Positions 27,201 through 42,200 of a stretch of 64,000 nt of DNA are shown here, piece by piece. The stretch's first letter is position 1; every line of letters begins with the position of its first letter. A model generated the notes under the pieces. The model did not search any database. It was not told the origin of the DNA and saw only the letters and a program-made list of their open reading frames with translations. The stretch is from assembly GCA_023055355.1 (NCBI GenBank), contig JALJCS010000029.1, positions 4,836,001-4,900,000 of the forward strand. The letters run 5' to 3'. The DNA comes from Agelaius tricolor. Lineage: Eukaryota > Chordata > Aves > Passeriformes > Icteridae. Position numbers and translations under genes: made by a program.

Positions 27201-30200
27201 GCTCACATCAGGGGATGCTGAGCTCTGGGCACAGAGCAGGGAGACAAAACAATTCCTGCTCCAGCTGGGCACCAAGGACAAATGATCCAAATCCCAGCCC
27301 AAGAGCACAAACCCCGTGGGCTGGAGAGAGAAAAACAAGGATGGGACTGCATGGGCTAAAGCTGGAATGGGACAATGAACTGCAAGATGCAAATGGAGCA
27401 GAACTGATCCAAGGGAGAGACCCCGGGAGCGCTCGTGCATTTTGGGACCATTTTGGTTCATCTTGGGTGCATTTTGGGATCATTTTGGGTTCACCTTGAG
27501 TTCATTTTGGGGCCATTTTGGTTCATCTTGGGTTCATTTTGTGACCATTTTGGTTCATCTTAGGTTCATTTTGGGACCATTTTGGTTCATCTTGGGTTCA
27601 TTTTGGGACCATTTTGGTTCATCTTGGGTGCAGCCCTGGTTGGGCTCTTGTGCTGCCCAAGGTGCATCCATTGAGGCCTTTGAATAAATCCCTGCTTTAT
27701 TCTTTAGCTCTGTCCAGCCTCTGCTCTAGGCCAGCCTTCCCAAGGCATCACCTGCATGCCAGTACTACCAAAGGAAATGCCTGCACTGAGCACCAGGGCA
27801 GTCATGGGGGTCTGCCTGTAATCAAATTGCCATTTGATTGGCTCAAACAATCATTTCCAGAGGAGATTCCCAACCCTGCTTCTCCTGTCTGTGTCCCAGG
27901 TGTGTGGCAGAGAGGAGGCCCTTGCCCTGTGAGCCATTTCTGCCCAGAAGGGACCAGCTCTCCCTTGCCCTGCCATGCAGGGACCTACAACAACCTCTCC
28001 AGACAAGCTGCCTGCTTCCCCTGTGCTGCAGGCTACTTCTGCCCAGAAAACACCACCAGCTACAGCACAAACCCCTGCCCAGCTGGATTTTATTGCCCCA
28101 AAGGTGAGATGGGCTCAGAGAACCCAGCAGTCCTTTGGCCAGGCTGAAACATCCTCCTCAAAGACAAGAAATTATCTTTGTGAATAAAATATTTAACTGT
28201 CAGCCTGGTTCTTGCCAGAAAAATACCCCCAAAAATATTTTTTATATGTTTGACTGTCTTTTTCTTAAGTGTATTTTTTGACATGTTAAAGTGTCAGCTT
28301 GGTTCTTCACAGAAAAATACGCCCAAAAATATTGTTTACATGTTTGACTGTCGTTTTTTGTTTAAGTGTATTTTTGGACATGTTTAAGTGGTTGTCCACA
28401 GAAAAAAAACCAAAAACAAAGCAAAACAATATTCTAAGCTGTAGATGTGGCTGTTGCTTAACAGCTTCACAAATTAAACAGCACCCAAACACAATTTTGG
28501 CTGTGGGGATCAGCAATGGGATAAACTGGCAAAGAGGACATGAAATGATGCAGCAGCATTCAGAGCCAGGATCGTGTCCATATTCCATGAATGGCTCCTG
28601 CTCTCTTTCTCCCACAGGCACCAGGTTTGGAACAGAGTTTCCCTGTCCCAGGGGCTACTACAACCCTGACCCCATGAGCCAGAGCTTGGACAGCTGCCTG
28701 CCCTGCCCACCTGGGCACTACTGCGGGCAGGAGGGGCTGACAGCAGCCTCAGGCAGGTGTGACCCAGGTGAGCGTGGGGCTGCTGGGGTCAGGCTGTGAG
28801 GACTGAGTTTGTAACCCTTGTTATTTTTGGGTTTTGTATGTAATGCTTTCCTTCTATAAGTTATACTTTCCTGAGCCTTCAGCACAGCCCTTCCAGTCTG
28901 TTTGCTGGGTTCTTTAGAGGTATCCAGTAGGATTGAGCACACCTCTGCTGGGCTCCAGGCTGGGCCTGGTAGGCAGGAGCATCTCTGCCCTCTGAGCCTG
29001 CTCAGGCAGCTGAGCTGAGCCCTGTGAGCATACAGCAAAAGTGCTGAACTTGATGTTGCAAGATCTCTTTGTTAATATGGTATTTATGGTATTAAATTGG
29101 ACTTACTGCTGCATGGGAGAGATTCTGGCCTGGTGGAGTTGGGATGAACCTGCCCCACACCCTGTGCTGTGCCCACATCACACCCAGAGTCACTCCAGCT
29201 GGTTCATTTGGGATGTTTTTTGGGGCTCTGTCACTGGCAGGGCTCCTCAGCCCTGTTTCCTGTTCCCAGGCTGGTTTTGCATCTCGGCAGCCTGGACCTC
29301 GCAGCCCTTTGACCTGGACAACTACACCAGTGCCAACTGCCTGTGCCCAGCCACTGCCACGGGGGGCAAGTGCACAGCTGGCTTCTACTGCCCCCAGGGC
29401 AGCCCAGAGCCTCTTCCCTGTCCCCCTGGGCTCTTCTGCAATGCCTCAGGTCAGTGTGTGTGGGATGAGTGTGACCATGTTCACAGGGGGCTGAGGATGA
29501 GGGAAGAGACGAGGATCTGACTCCATGTTTCAGAAGGCTGATTCATTATTTTATGATATATATTATATTAAAACTATACTAAAAGAATAGAAGAAAGGAT
29601 TTCATCAGAAGGCTGGCTAAGAATAGAAGAAGAAGGAATCACAAAGGCTTCTGTCTCCGACAGAGAGTCTGAGCCAGCTGGGCTGTGATTGGCCATTAAT
29701 TAGAAACAACCACATGAGACCAATCCCAGATGCACCTGTTGCATTCCACAGCAGCAGATAACCATGGTTTGCATTTTGTTCCTGAGGCCTCTCAGCTTCT
29801 CAGGAGGAAAAATCCTAAGGAAAGGATTTTTCATAAAAGATGCCTGTGACAGATGAGGAGTTTTGAGGGGATATTCCTGGCATTTTCATGGGATGTAGCT
29901 GTGCTTGCCCGATGCCCATGGAAATTCCCAGAAGGAGGCTGTGAGGAGTTGTTTTCCCTGCTTCTCCCCCTTTGTCTCAGTGCTCTGAGTGCCACCATCT
30001 TCTATTGGAATAATTACCAATCTAACTGGACTGGATGTGCCTGAGCTTGTCTGGCCCTGCTGCTGAACCAAACAATGGCACTGTGGTGTTTCACCCCACA
30101 GACACTTTTGGCTGCCTGGGTGTGTGGTGTTTCACCCCACGGACACTTTTGCCTGCCTGGGTGTGTGGTGTTTCACCCCACGGACACTTTTGCCTGCCTG

Positions 30201-33200
30201 GGTGTGTAGTGTTTCACCCCAGGGACACTTTTGCCTGCCTGGGTGCTGCAGTTGGCACGTGGGGACAAGTCCAGGCCTGCAGGAGCTCTGGTGGTGCTGG
30301 GATGGAGCTTCCCCCCATAACAGGGGCTGCTCCTCAGGTTTCCCTCTGTGGAGAAGCTTTAAGGTGATGGTGAAGGAAAGGAGTCAGTTCTGATGGAGGG
30401 TTTGGATCCAGAGCTTTATTCTGGCCCTCAGGCCTCTGAATGCAGCACCAGCTCCAACAGAACTCCCTGAGCCCGTGGTTGCTGCTCCTTTGAACCCCGG
30501 GGAGAGGGGCAGGGAAGGGGCAGGGAGCCACCAAGCAGGGACAGGAGGGGAGGGACAAAGGGACAAAGGACACCTGGATGGCCCAGTGCCCCCAGGGACA
30601 GAGGGCATCCTTTGAGTCTGCCCATCACTGATGCCCTTCTGGAATGCCAGGACTGACAGACAGTGCTGGGAGGGGAAAGGAGAGGGGACTGACACAGCTG
30701 GGAGGGAATCTTCAGAGGAGGGGCCCAGGTTCTGAGGTAAATCCTGAAATCACAAGGCAACAATCCTCTCTGTCTTGCAGGGCTGCCTGTGCCCAGTGGG
30801 GAATGTGCTGCTGGCTTTTACTGTGCAGGGGAAGCTGCTGGCCCCAAACCCACGGATGGTGTCACCGGGAACATCTGCCCTGCGGGCTCCTACTGCAGTG
30901 GGTATCCAGCACTGGGGGTTCCATGGCACAGAACTCCTGAAACACTCACAGCCAGCTGGCTGGGCTCTGACCGTGGTGCCAAAACCCCTAATTCTTCCCC
31001 TTCCTTTCAAAGCAGGAGGTGACATCTTTGTTTCAATATCTGAACTTTAATTGGCTTCACCTGTGGGTACAATAAAGCCAATAATTTCTGTCCCACCCCA
31101 TTGTATTTGTGGGTATTCCTTCATGGCAGGAAGGAATGATGAATTTGACTTTATGTTCTTAGAAGGCTAATTTTTTATTTTATGATACTATATTATATAA
31201 AAGAATATTAAAATAAACTATACTGAACAATACAGAAAGGATACTTACAGAAGGCTAAAAAGATAATAATGAAAACTCATAACTCCTTCCAGAGTCACAC
31301 AGCTTGGCCCTGATTGGCCAATAAATCAAAATAATTCACACAAAATCAATGAAACAATCTCCAAACACATTGCAAAGGTGCAAAACACAGGAGAAGCAAA
31401 TCAGATAATTATTGTTTTCCTTTTTCTCTGAGGCTTCTCAGCTTCCCAAGAGAAAAAATTCCGAGCAAAGGGATTTTTCCAGAAAATATGAATGTAACAC
31501 CACCCAATGCAGCACTGTTGGATCTCTGAGTGGAAAAGACTTCCCTGCTGCTGTTTTGTGTTCTTCCAACCCCTGAGTGCAGCCATCTCACCCATTCTTT
31601 CATTTTCCATTTCTCTCTTGCTCCTTTGCAGCTGCGGCATCAGCAGCGCCCCAGCCCTGCCCAGCGGGCACCTTCTCCAGCCTGCCAGGGAGGAGAGCCC
31701 TGCCTGAGTGCCAGCCCTGCCCCTCTGGCTTCTACTGCGAGGAACCCGGCCTCAGAGCCCCCTCTGGGGAGTGCAGGGAAGGTGAGAGGGGAGCACAGCG
31801 TCCTGCAGGCTGGCACAGACCCTGGGGAAACGCTCAGAGGGCTGTGGGTGACAATCCAAAATAAATGTCTTGCTGTGTGTCACTGGAGTGGAAAAGGCAT
31901 TTCCCTGCTGGGAGATCTGACAGAGGTGATAAGGCCCCGATCTTGGCCTTGTCAGCCGAGAGATGCAGGATGGTCGGGGAACTCAGTCCCTCTGGGAGAA
32001 TGAGAGCCCAAACACCCAGTTAGCTCGTCACTGACTGCCCTTAGCAAGCTTGGTGATTGCCAGCTCTTTAGTGGTTATCAGCTCTTTAGGATTCACCCAG
32101 TTAGCTCATCACTGACTGCCCTTAGCAAGCTTGGTGATTGCCAGCTCTTTAGTGGTTATCAGCTCTTTAGGATCCCAGCTCTTTGCTTGCTCGCTAGGGC
32201 ACCCTTGGCTGAGGCAGAAGCAGATGTGAGAGAGGAGAAGGAGAGGTCCTGGTGTTCCACAGCCATGGTTTATTGGGGAGTCTGTGAAGGGTTCCAGCAA
32301 CTGCTCTTCTTCTGTCAAATGGGCTAAACCAGCCCCTTTTTATAGGGTATAGGGGGATCCAAACCTGTCCAATAGTAAGGGTCAGAGAAAAGTGACCTAT
32401 GAGGTTACAGAGATAAGCATTGGGGCGAGGGGCAGACGACAGGAGCTTATTTTGCTGTCTCATCATGACTCAGCAGTTCCTGCTGTTAAGTCTCAATCCT
32501 CCATGGAGCTCTTGCAGGCTCTATGGAGTCTGCTGCACATCCAGAAAAAAAGGAGTTTGTATTACAGGATCCAAGTGTTGTTCTGTGCTTCCCTCAGACA
32601 AGGGATGACAGCTTGTTGTTGTCTTTTGAGCCTTCCCCTGATCAGAGATCTGCTGCCTACACGGTATCTCCTCTGTACTGGAGGAGTGTTGTCTTATATA
32701 TCAAGAGTTCTATCATCATTATAGCACAAGGATTTCATATTGCCAGAGTTTTGTCCTCCTCAACATTTCTCACAGGCAGCTCCTCTAGGCACTGTCTCTT
32801 CCTTGTCCTCACAGCAGCCAGCTGATTCCAGTTCCTACCAATCCACTCTTTTCTAACAATCTTCTTCTTTGGTACAGGTGTGGCTTGTTAACATCAGGCC
32901 TGCTCCAAATCTTTCGTAATTGGTTCAGCTGCAACTCTTTAGGGGATAAGATTACATTCCATACCACCTTCATTTACCCATACTGTAACCCCTTACAGGA
33001 GTTTGTTTTACAGGATCCAAGTGTTGTACTGTGCTTCCCTCAGACAAGAGATGACAGCTTGTTGTTGTCTTTTGAGCCTTCCCATGATCAGAGATCTGCT
33101 GCCCGCATGGTTTCTCCTCTGTACTGGAGGAGAACATTTTCTGTCTCTCTGAAAAGCCCATTAGAGGCTGAGGCAGCTCAGATGTGAAAGCAGAAGTAGC

Positions 33201-36200
33201 AACATCTGTGTATTCTGCACAATTTGAACACTGACAGGGAAAAACTCTGATGTTCAGAGGGAAAACTTTACTTGAAGTGTTTCAGTGACTGCAGGGAAGC
33301 AGAGAGATCAATGTTGGGTCATTAAGTGTTTTCCTGTGGCAGCTGTGAGTCTTGTCCTGCTTTTTGGGGACCACTGGGTGTTAAATTTCCTGTTAAGAAA
33401 ATTAAATTTCCTGTGAAGGGTGCAGTGTGTTTGTGCAGCAGCAGTGGCTCACATCAATAGCCATTTAAAGCAGGTTCATCCTGTGAGCAGCCAGTGAGAT
33501 GTTTGTGTGCCTGCAGAAGCTCTTCCTCCCTAATGAGCAGCTAAATCCATCTTTTCCCTGTGTCCCTGCAGGGTTTTACTGTGACAGCCAGCAAGGGCCA
33601 CTCATCGATGTCACCCTGTACCCCTGCCCACGGGGCTTTTACTGCCCAGCAGGGACCAGCAGCAGCTCCCAGCACAGCTGCCCTGCAGGGACCTTCGGAG
33701 CCAGGCAGAAACTGAAATCCCTGCAGGAATGCCAGAGATGCCCAGCAGGAAAATACTGTGAATTGCCTGGCCTGGCTGCCCCAACAGGTAAATTCCTGCT
33801 CTGCCGAGCTCCCTCCTTCCTGCTGGGATCATCAGAGCAGGGGGTGGGGCTGGGCTCCAGCGTTCTCACCTCCTCTAAGGTAAAATATTCCATCTCACCT
33901 GTCTAGGGCTTCTTATGGAAAGGAAAAAAAACCCTCATTTTTCTAAGCAAGGACTGTGAAACCAGAATTCTATGTGTGATATTTCTTTTAAAAATAATTC
34001 AGAGTGAAGTTTTTCTGTGTAAGAATTAGTTTGGGTTTTTTGCCTGCTACCCAAAGAACTGATCCTTCTATCTAATTGATGTGCACATGGTTAGGTTTAG
34101 CAGAGAAACACAGGGCAAAACACCCAGCAATGACATCTCTCCATTTTTATTTTTCAATATTTTTTCCCACATCTGATGATTTTTCATTGATCCTTATCCT
34201 GAAAGGCCCCATTTCAGCAAAACGCTTTGACAGAATTCTTAATATTTCAGTCTCCTCTTTAAGATGTGTAGAATATGATCCTGAAGGGAAACGTGTGCTG
34301 GAATATTTATTGGAGAGTGAGATATTTTTTGGAGTGTGGGATATTCATTGGAATGTGGGATATTCATTGGAATGTGGGATATTCATTGGAGTGTGGGATA
34401 TTCATTGGAATGCGCAATATTTATTGGAATGTGGGATATTCATTGGAATGTGGAATATTCATTGGAATATGGGATATTCATTGGAGTGTGGGATATTTAT
34501 TGGAATATGGGCTATTTATTGGAATGTGAGATATTTATTGGAATATGGGATAATTATTGGAATGTGGGACATTTATTGGAATATGGGATATTTATTGGAA
34601 TGTGGGATATTTACTGGAATGTGGGACATTTATTGGAATGTGGAGGCAGTGCCCAGGCACTGAAAGGTTTCTCTGTCTCTGTCACCTCCTGGCAGGTGCA
34701 GCAGCTCCTCTGCTGACCATTCCATCAGGGAATTCCCAGGTGGCAAACGGCTGGATGTGAAATCTGTATTTGTGTGGTTTTATTTCCCCATCATTCTGTT
34801 TTTCCAGGAGATTGTGCTGAGGGGTTTTGGTGCAGAAGTGGTGCCCGAGTGAGGAAGCCCCAGGATGGAGAGTCAGGGCTGCCCTGTCCTGCTGGCCACT
34901 ACTGCCCTGAAGGTAGGGGAGCTTTGGAGCAGCACTTTGCTCCATTCCTAAAATCCTGGGAGGCAATTCCTCACCCTGCTCTCACCTCACCAGGTGCCCC
35001 AGTGCCCCTGCAGTGCCCTCCTGGCACATGGTCCAACCAGGAGGGCAGGAGGAGTGTGCAGGAGTGCCAGCCCTGTCCTGGGGGGCATTTCTGCAATGGC
35101 TCTGGGCAGAGGGCGCCCTCGGGGCAGTGCAGCCCGGGGTGAGTAGCAGAACAACCCCATTTCCATGGTCCTGAAAAGCCTGGGTGTGGCACTGGGTCAG
35201 GTGTGGGATTGGGTTGGACTCGAGAGGAGCAGTGGATTTGTGTTTCCCAACCAGCTGTGGGTCTGCTGGGAGATAAAAGCAGCACTGGGAGAGAAAAGTA
35301 ACAATGGGGAGGATTCCACTGATTGATGAATGGAAAAAGATATTTACTTTTAGAAATAAACTTTAGGTTTGCTGATCAATGAAATTGGATATTGAAAGAT
35401 GAAAGAAACAATGGGGAAGGAAAACCTCTAAATGCCATAAGAATTAAAAATGAAAAGGCAGGGTTATACATTAGAGGGAAATCTCTGGGATCAGGTGTTC
35501 TGGGAAGTCTGAACCTCTCAAGTACCTCAGAAATGGGGAAAGAGAGAAGGGAAATGTGGCTGGGAAATTGGGATAAACAGGAGGCTGCATCCTCCAAAAA
35601 TTGGAGAGACCCCAGGGGAATGCCCCACGGCCTCTGCCTTGATTGGAATAAATTTATAAATAAATTTAAATAAAATTAAAATTAATAAGAAAATTAAATA
35701 AATAAATTTATTTATTGGAATAAAGCCAAAAAGGGCTCCTCTGTCCCTTTTTGGACATCAACCTCTGATGTTTGTGGATTCATTTTCCTACCAAACTCAA
35801 TGATCTCGAAGCTCTCTTCTGACCTGGTGATTCTGTAAATTCTGTGAATTCCGTGAGTTCCATGCCCTGCCATGAGCAGGGATGGTCTCCTGGCTTGTTT
35901 TTCCCTGTCTGTAGCCCAGAGGTGTGTCCTGCTGCAGGTTCTACTGTGCCAGCGGTGCCCAGACCCCGACACCCCGCGATGGCCTCTCGGGAGCCCCGTG
36001 TCCCCTGGGTCACTTCTGTCCCCAGGGCTCCAGCAGCCCAGTGCCGTGCGCCCCTGGCTCCCACCTGCCCCGTGCCCAGGGACAGCAGTGCCAGGCTTGC
36101 CCAGAGGGTCACTACTGTGTGTCTGGGGAGGAGCCCCAGCCGTGTCCCCGGGGTGAGTTAAAGCCACACAGAAATGCCTGGTTTGATTTTAACTCTCCAA

Positions 36201-39200
36201 ACTCTGCTGGTTCTGAGCTGCTCTGTCTTTTCCAGGGTATTTCTGTCCCCAGGGCACAGCTCTTCCCATTGCCTGTCCAGCAGGATCCTACAACCCTTCA
36301 CTGAGCCAAAGCAGCTGCCTGCCCTGTCCTGAAGGGTGAGACACAGGGAGTTTAGAAATGCTGAAATAATTCTTTATCCAGGCATGCTGGAGCAGTGTGA
36401 GTGGGGAAAATTGCAGGGGGATAGAATAGATATAGAATAGATAGATAGAATATAAGATAGATAGAATATAAGAAAATAAAGATAGTGTAGAAAATAATCT
36501 TATCCCTAAGGAGTTACAGCTGGGCCAATTATCAAAGATTAGGAACAAGCCTGACTTTAACAGCAACCAATGAGAAGAAGAGGGCTATAAAGGAGTGGGG
36601 TGGTGTTGAGAAGGGAACTGGAGTCAGTGGCTGCTTTGTGAAGAAGAATCAGTGCTCTGAGGAGATGCCCACGAGAAGATATGGAACTTTTGTGCTAAGG
36701 AGACAGCAGTGTGGTCTCTCTCGGGTTGCTGTTGATAATTGCTGCCCTGAGATGTGCAGGGTGTCTCTGCTTCGGCCCACACGGCTGAAGAATGAGTCTG
36801 GACTCTTCACTTTTCGCTCTTGAGGTTGTTTATTAATTCTTATCTATAAAATTTTCTTTCTGCCCAGCTGAGATCTGCTCAGCAGGGCAGCCACAGGCAC
36901 TCTGACCGTCCCCGAGGTGGTGTTGTCCTTTTATACTACAAACTACATAAAATATATTTACACTTAATTCCCAATACCCATCATCCATGTTAGACAGTGC
37001 ACTTCCACTCTAGACCAATCCCAAAGTGCCAACATCACTGCAGAAAATGGAGAACAAGAAGAAGGAGAAAGGCTGGACATGCCCAGATTCCTCCATCTTG
37101 TCCCCATAACCCCCATACCAAAAATCCTAAAATCTACATTTTCACCCTGTGATCATTTTGTTATTACACCATTCAAACCTCTGTGACTTTCAGGTCCTCA
37201 TACAAAGCTGGTAACTTGCTCCAGGGGTCACAATCAAATCCCCAGGTGCTCTGGGCTGTGTGCCAGGGTCTCTGAGCCCCCCGGTGGGGTCCTCAGCAGC
37301 TCTGGACACCCAGAGGGATGCACTGAGCTCTGACAGTATGGAACCCCTGCAGTAAGATGACAACAGAAGATGAGGTGTTTTACCACTGAAAAGCACTTGA
37401 GGAAGTGCTGTGAGGCAGCAGAGCAGCTGCTGAGCTGTTTCACATCACCACAAAGTGATTTTGGGACCAGGAAAAGCCCCAACCCCACACACAGCCCCAC
37501 TGGAAGGGAATTTAGGCTGTTCAGAGCACAGAAACCATTGGCACCACCAACTCATTCTGTGTCTGGAGTAAGAGCTGGTTCCCTTGGCAACAGGCTGGCA
37601 CCAGCCTGCTGAAGGGGAAGAGGATCTTGAAAATCACCTGATGCTGAGCCTGGCTTTTCCTTGGGGGATTTAGCTCCAATTACTGCCTGGGTTTGAACTT
37701 GATTAACTTTTACAAGTTGATGAATCACAGCTTGGATGTGTTGTGATTCAAGTTAAGAAAATTATGTCTCTGTGGCTTTTGCAATTATGCCATCAATTTG
37801 GCATTTGAGGAATCAACTCAGAGTGCAGTGAAATGCACTTTTAGGTCCCTTCTCTGCACGGGAGTCAAAACCCTCATTTTTTTTATCCTCTCTTTTCCCC
37901 AGCTTCTTCTGCCCCAAGAATTCCTCCTCCATTTTGGAGAATGAGTGTCCCCCTGGCCACTTCTGCCCTGCAGGCACTGCCTCAGCAGCTCAGTTCCCGT
38001 GTCCCAGAGGCACCTACAACCCCCAGCCTGGCAGCAGCCTGAGCTCCCACTGCAGCCCCTGTGAGCCAGGTGAGGCACAGCAGCCTCTCCCAGCACGGTG
38101 ACAGCAGGGACAGGGTGGCCTTGGTGTTCACAGGCTGTTCTGATCCATGAAATGTCTCCTCTGGTGCAAAGCAGCTTGGGGGAGAACACTGACAGGGGCT
38201 GGTTTCCAGCAGAGTTTTGTGCATCCCTGACTTCCCAATCCCAGCCCCCCTTTTCCCCCCATTCCAGCCCTCTTTTCCCAAATTTTCCCCCATTCTGAGC
38301 CATTTTTCCCACATTCCCCCCCTCTCCAGCCCCTTTTTATTCCCATTTGCCTGATCCCATCCCATTTCCCCCAATTCCAGCCATTTTTCCCCATTTTCCC
38401 CATCTGAGCCCCGTTTTTCCCATTCCAGCGCCGTTTTCCCTGTTCCAGCCCCGTTTTTCCCCATTCCAGCCCCGTTTTCCCCATCCCAGCCCCATTTCCC
38501 CATTCCAGCCCTGTTTTTCCCATTCCAGCCCTGGCTTTTTCCCCAGATTTTCACCCCTTTTTCCCCCATTTTTCCTATTCCAGCCCCGTTTCCCCCATTC
38601 CAGCCCCATTTTCCCCCATTCCAGCCCCATTTTCCCCCATTCCAGCCCCATTTTTTCCCCATCCCAGCCCCATTTTTCCTATTCCAGCCCCGTTTTCCCC
38701 CATTCCAGCCCCCTTTTCCCCATTCCAGCCCCGTTTTCCCCATCCCAGCCCCGTTTTCCCCATCCCAGCCCCGTTTTCCCCATTCCAGCCCCGTTTTCCC
38801 CCATTCCAGCCCCGTTTTTCCCCATTCCAGCCCCATTTTCCCCATCCTACCTGTGCTGATGGCATTGTTTGCTCTCTCAGGGCACTTCTGCGCTCTCCCT
38901 GGGCAGTCCCAGGTGACAGGACCCTGCCTGGCCGGGTTTTACTGCTCTGCAGGAGCTGCCAGCCCCACGCCCAGGGATGCTGTGGTGGGGGACACGTGTC
39001 CCCAAGGCTCCTACTGCCCCCTGGGCTCGGCCTCCCCGCTGCCCTGCCCTCCTGGCCACTACAGCAGCTCAGCTGGCAACACTGGGATCCAGGACTGCCT
39101 CCCATGTGATGCAGGTAAAACACTGGAAAATTTGATTCATAGGATTTCAGGCATTTCTGGGGCTCTGGAGCAGGAAATCTTGAGGAGATGCTTTCCTGCA

Positions 39201-42200
39201 GAGAGGTGTTGGGTAGAGATTTCCTGAACAGAGGGGTTGGGCAGAGGATAGAGACTAAATCTGCCATTTTCCACCCCAGAGGGTGCTCACAATAAAGGGG
39301 AGATGGAGAGGTTCCCTTTCCTTTCCACCCTTTCTCTGGGTGTTCTCACACTCAGAGATGACAGAATTTGGTGTTGTATTTGTGGGGTTCCCAGATGAAG
39401 GAAGGAATGATGGATCTGACTCCATGTTCTCAGAAGGCTAATGCATTATTTTATAATACTATATTATATTTAAAAATACTATACTAAATTATACTAAAGA
39501 ATAGAGAAAGGATACTTACAGAAGGTTAAAAAAATAATAATGAAAATTTGTGACTCCTTCCAGAGCCTCGACACAGTTTGGCCCTGATTGGCCAATAAAT
39601 CAAAACAATTCACATGAAACCAATGAAACAATCACCTGTGGGTAAACAATCTCCAAACACATCCCAAAGCTGCAAAACATAGGAGAAGCAAATCAGATAA
39701 TTGTTGTTTTCCTTTTCCTTTGAGGCTTCTCAGCTTCCCAGGAGAAGAATCCTGGGCAAAGGGTTTTTTCCAGAAAATATGACAGTGACACACAAGTGCT
39801 CTTTATTCTCTGTAGCTGAATCAAACAGGATGAATATTTTGAATATTATTATAAATATTTCCCCATCCCAAATTTGTTGTTGTCTGTCTGGAGCGACCAA
39901 CATCATTCTCTTCATTTGATTTCAGGGTATTTCTGCAATGGGACTGGACTTGTGTCCCCCAGTGGATTGTGTGAGCCTGGCTTCTACTGCACTGGAGGAA
40001 GCCTTTCCCCCAGACCTCCCAGGGTAAGCTGAGGTCTGCTGGGAATAGTGTAAAATAGATAAAATATCTATTTTATCTATTTTTTTATTATTATTGTGGA
40101 GCTGAGAGCCACAAGGTCGCCTGAGTCCTCCTGCCCTGGATTAAACTCTCCCTTTCAGCATTTCCTCCTTTGTCAGGTGCATCTGGTTGATTGATAGTGA
40201 AAGGAGAACAGAGATAACAAAACACATCTGGCTTTGCTTGAGCTTTACATTTAAAATCTGAGCAAAAGCAGCTCTGTCTTTGCGTGCTGATGCTGCGCCG
40301 CAGCCTGGAACGCCACATCACATTAAAATTCCAGAGGTTAATAGTTCATGAGTTTGATTAGAATGCTGCCTCTGCCAGCCCTCCTCTGAGGCAGAATTCA
40401 GCAGGAATTTTTAAAGATGATGACAAGACTCAGCCCTGGCTTTGTGCAGCCTTCAGGAGCGAGGCTGAGAGCAGGATTTCACAGTGAATTTCTGCTTCTC
40501 TTCAGCTTCACAGGTCTTTGTGCGCATGAGGAGTTTTTATCTGGTAATCACATATCCTCTGAACAGAGAGAGACATAGCTGTGCAGGAAAGTCCTGGGAA
40601 GCTGTGGGAAACTTAGAGAAAGGAGTTAAAACAATTGTTATCTCTCTTTCTGTACCTGTTGTTTATAGATCTGATTCTCCAGAGTGTGCTATTCATAGTT
40701 CACCAATAGGTGAGAGAAAATTCCTAAAAGCCAATCAAGTCTTGTATTTATGGGGGCCCTCGAGGCAGGGGGGAATGATGAATCTGACTCCATGTTCTCA
40801 GAAGGCTCATTTATTGCTTTATAATCCTATATGATATTAAAGAAAACTACACTAAAGAATACAGAAAAGATATTTACTCAATGCTAAAAAGATAATCATG
40901 AAAACTCGTGACTCTCTCCAGAGTCCTGACACAGCTTGGCCCTGGTTGGCCAAGGAGTAAAAACAACTCCCAGCAGAATGCAATGGAACAATCACCTGTG
41001 GGTGAACAATCTCCAAACACATTCCAGATGAGCACAACACAGGAGAAGCAAATGAGATAAGAATTGTTTTCCTTTTCTCTGAGGCTTCTCAGCTTTCCAG
41101 GAGAAAAATCCGGGGCAAAGGGATTTTTCCAGAAAATGTGAATGCCACAGTCTTAAATCCATCACTGTTTCCATGAGAACTGTAGCTCTCTAAATAAAGT
41201 GCTTTTCATGCCTCCTGATGATGGAGCCTCTGTGTCACCTTTGGCTGTCCCTGATACCCCTTTAGTGATATTTTTAGGCTGTAACTGTGATGTTTTCCTT
41301 CCAGCCAACTGCCAGTGGAGGCCCCTGCCCCCCTGGGCACTTCTGTGAGGAGGGGAGCAGCAGAGCCCAGCCGTGCCCTGCAGGGACCTACAGCCCCTCC
41401 TGGAGTGGGAGCCACTGCCTGGAGTGCCCAGAGGGCTTTTACTGCACCTCTGCCTCCAGCAACAGCACAGATTGTGCTCAAGGTGGGTCTGGCTGCACCC
41501 ACCTGGGCCGTTGGGCACACCTGGGGGTTTGTACCTGTCAGAGCAGTGACAAATGGCAGGATGGGCCCACACTCATGGCTTGGGATCAGTCCTTCTGATG
41601 CCTCAGGATTTCAGCTTTTCTATTTTCCATCTGTTTGTGACCCTGCAGTTCTTTAGTGTTTAAACTCCACACCCAGTGGGAGCTGCTGCTTCCCTATTTT
41701 GGGCAGACACAACAATTCCTCTCCAGGATTTCAGCTTTTATATTTTCCATCTACTTGAAAGAGATGATATTATATTTAATACTAATACTAATGTTAATAC
41801 TACTACTACTACTAGCAATTATAAGTTATATTTAATAATAGTATATTATTATATTTTCCATCTATTTGTGACCCTGCAGTTCTTTAGTGTAGAACTCTGA
41901 ACTCCACACGCAGTGGGAGCTGCTGCTTCCCCATTTGGGGCAGACACAACAATTCCTCTCCAGGCCTGGCAATCAAGGACACCTCACTGCCTCAGGGCCC
42001 AGAGATGGGAACAAAAGGGAGTTGGGGGCAGCAAACTTGGGGTCAATGACTTCATCAGCTGCAGCTGGAATTGGCAGATTCACCCCCAAAATGCAAATGG
42101 ACCAAGCTTATAAAAGTGTGAAACCTGTGACCCATTGTCCATTTTTGGGTGGGTTTTGTCTGCCCTAAATGTACCTAAAGACCCTTCAATAAATAGAACT

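Noticed and set aside
34076..34716. Plus-strand frames of 84-195 residues rich in Trp, Tyr, Ile and Glu
   Set aside because: Produced by the 19-bp minisatellite, which is open in all three frames; not protein coding.
37982..39267. Long minus-strand open frames of 230-290 residues rich in Gly, Trp, Lys and Met
   Set aside because: They are read across the CATTCCAGCCCCGTTTTCCC array and antisense to exons 36 and 37; periodic composition shows they are repeat artefacts.
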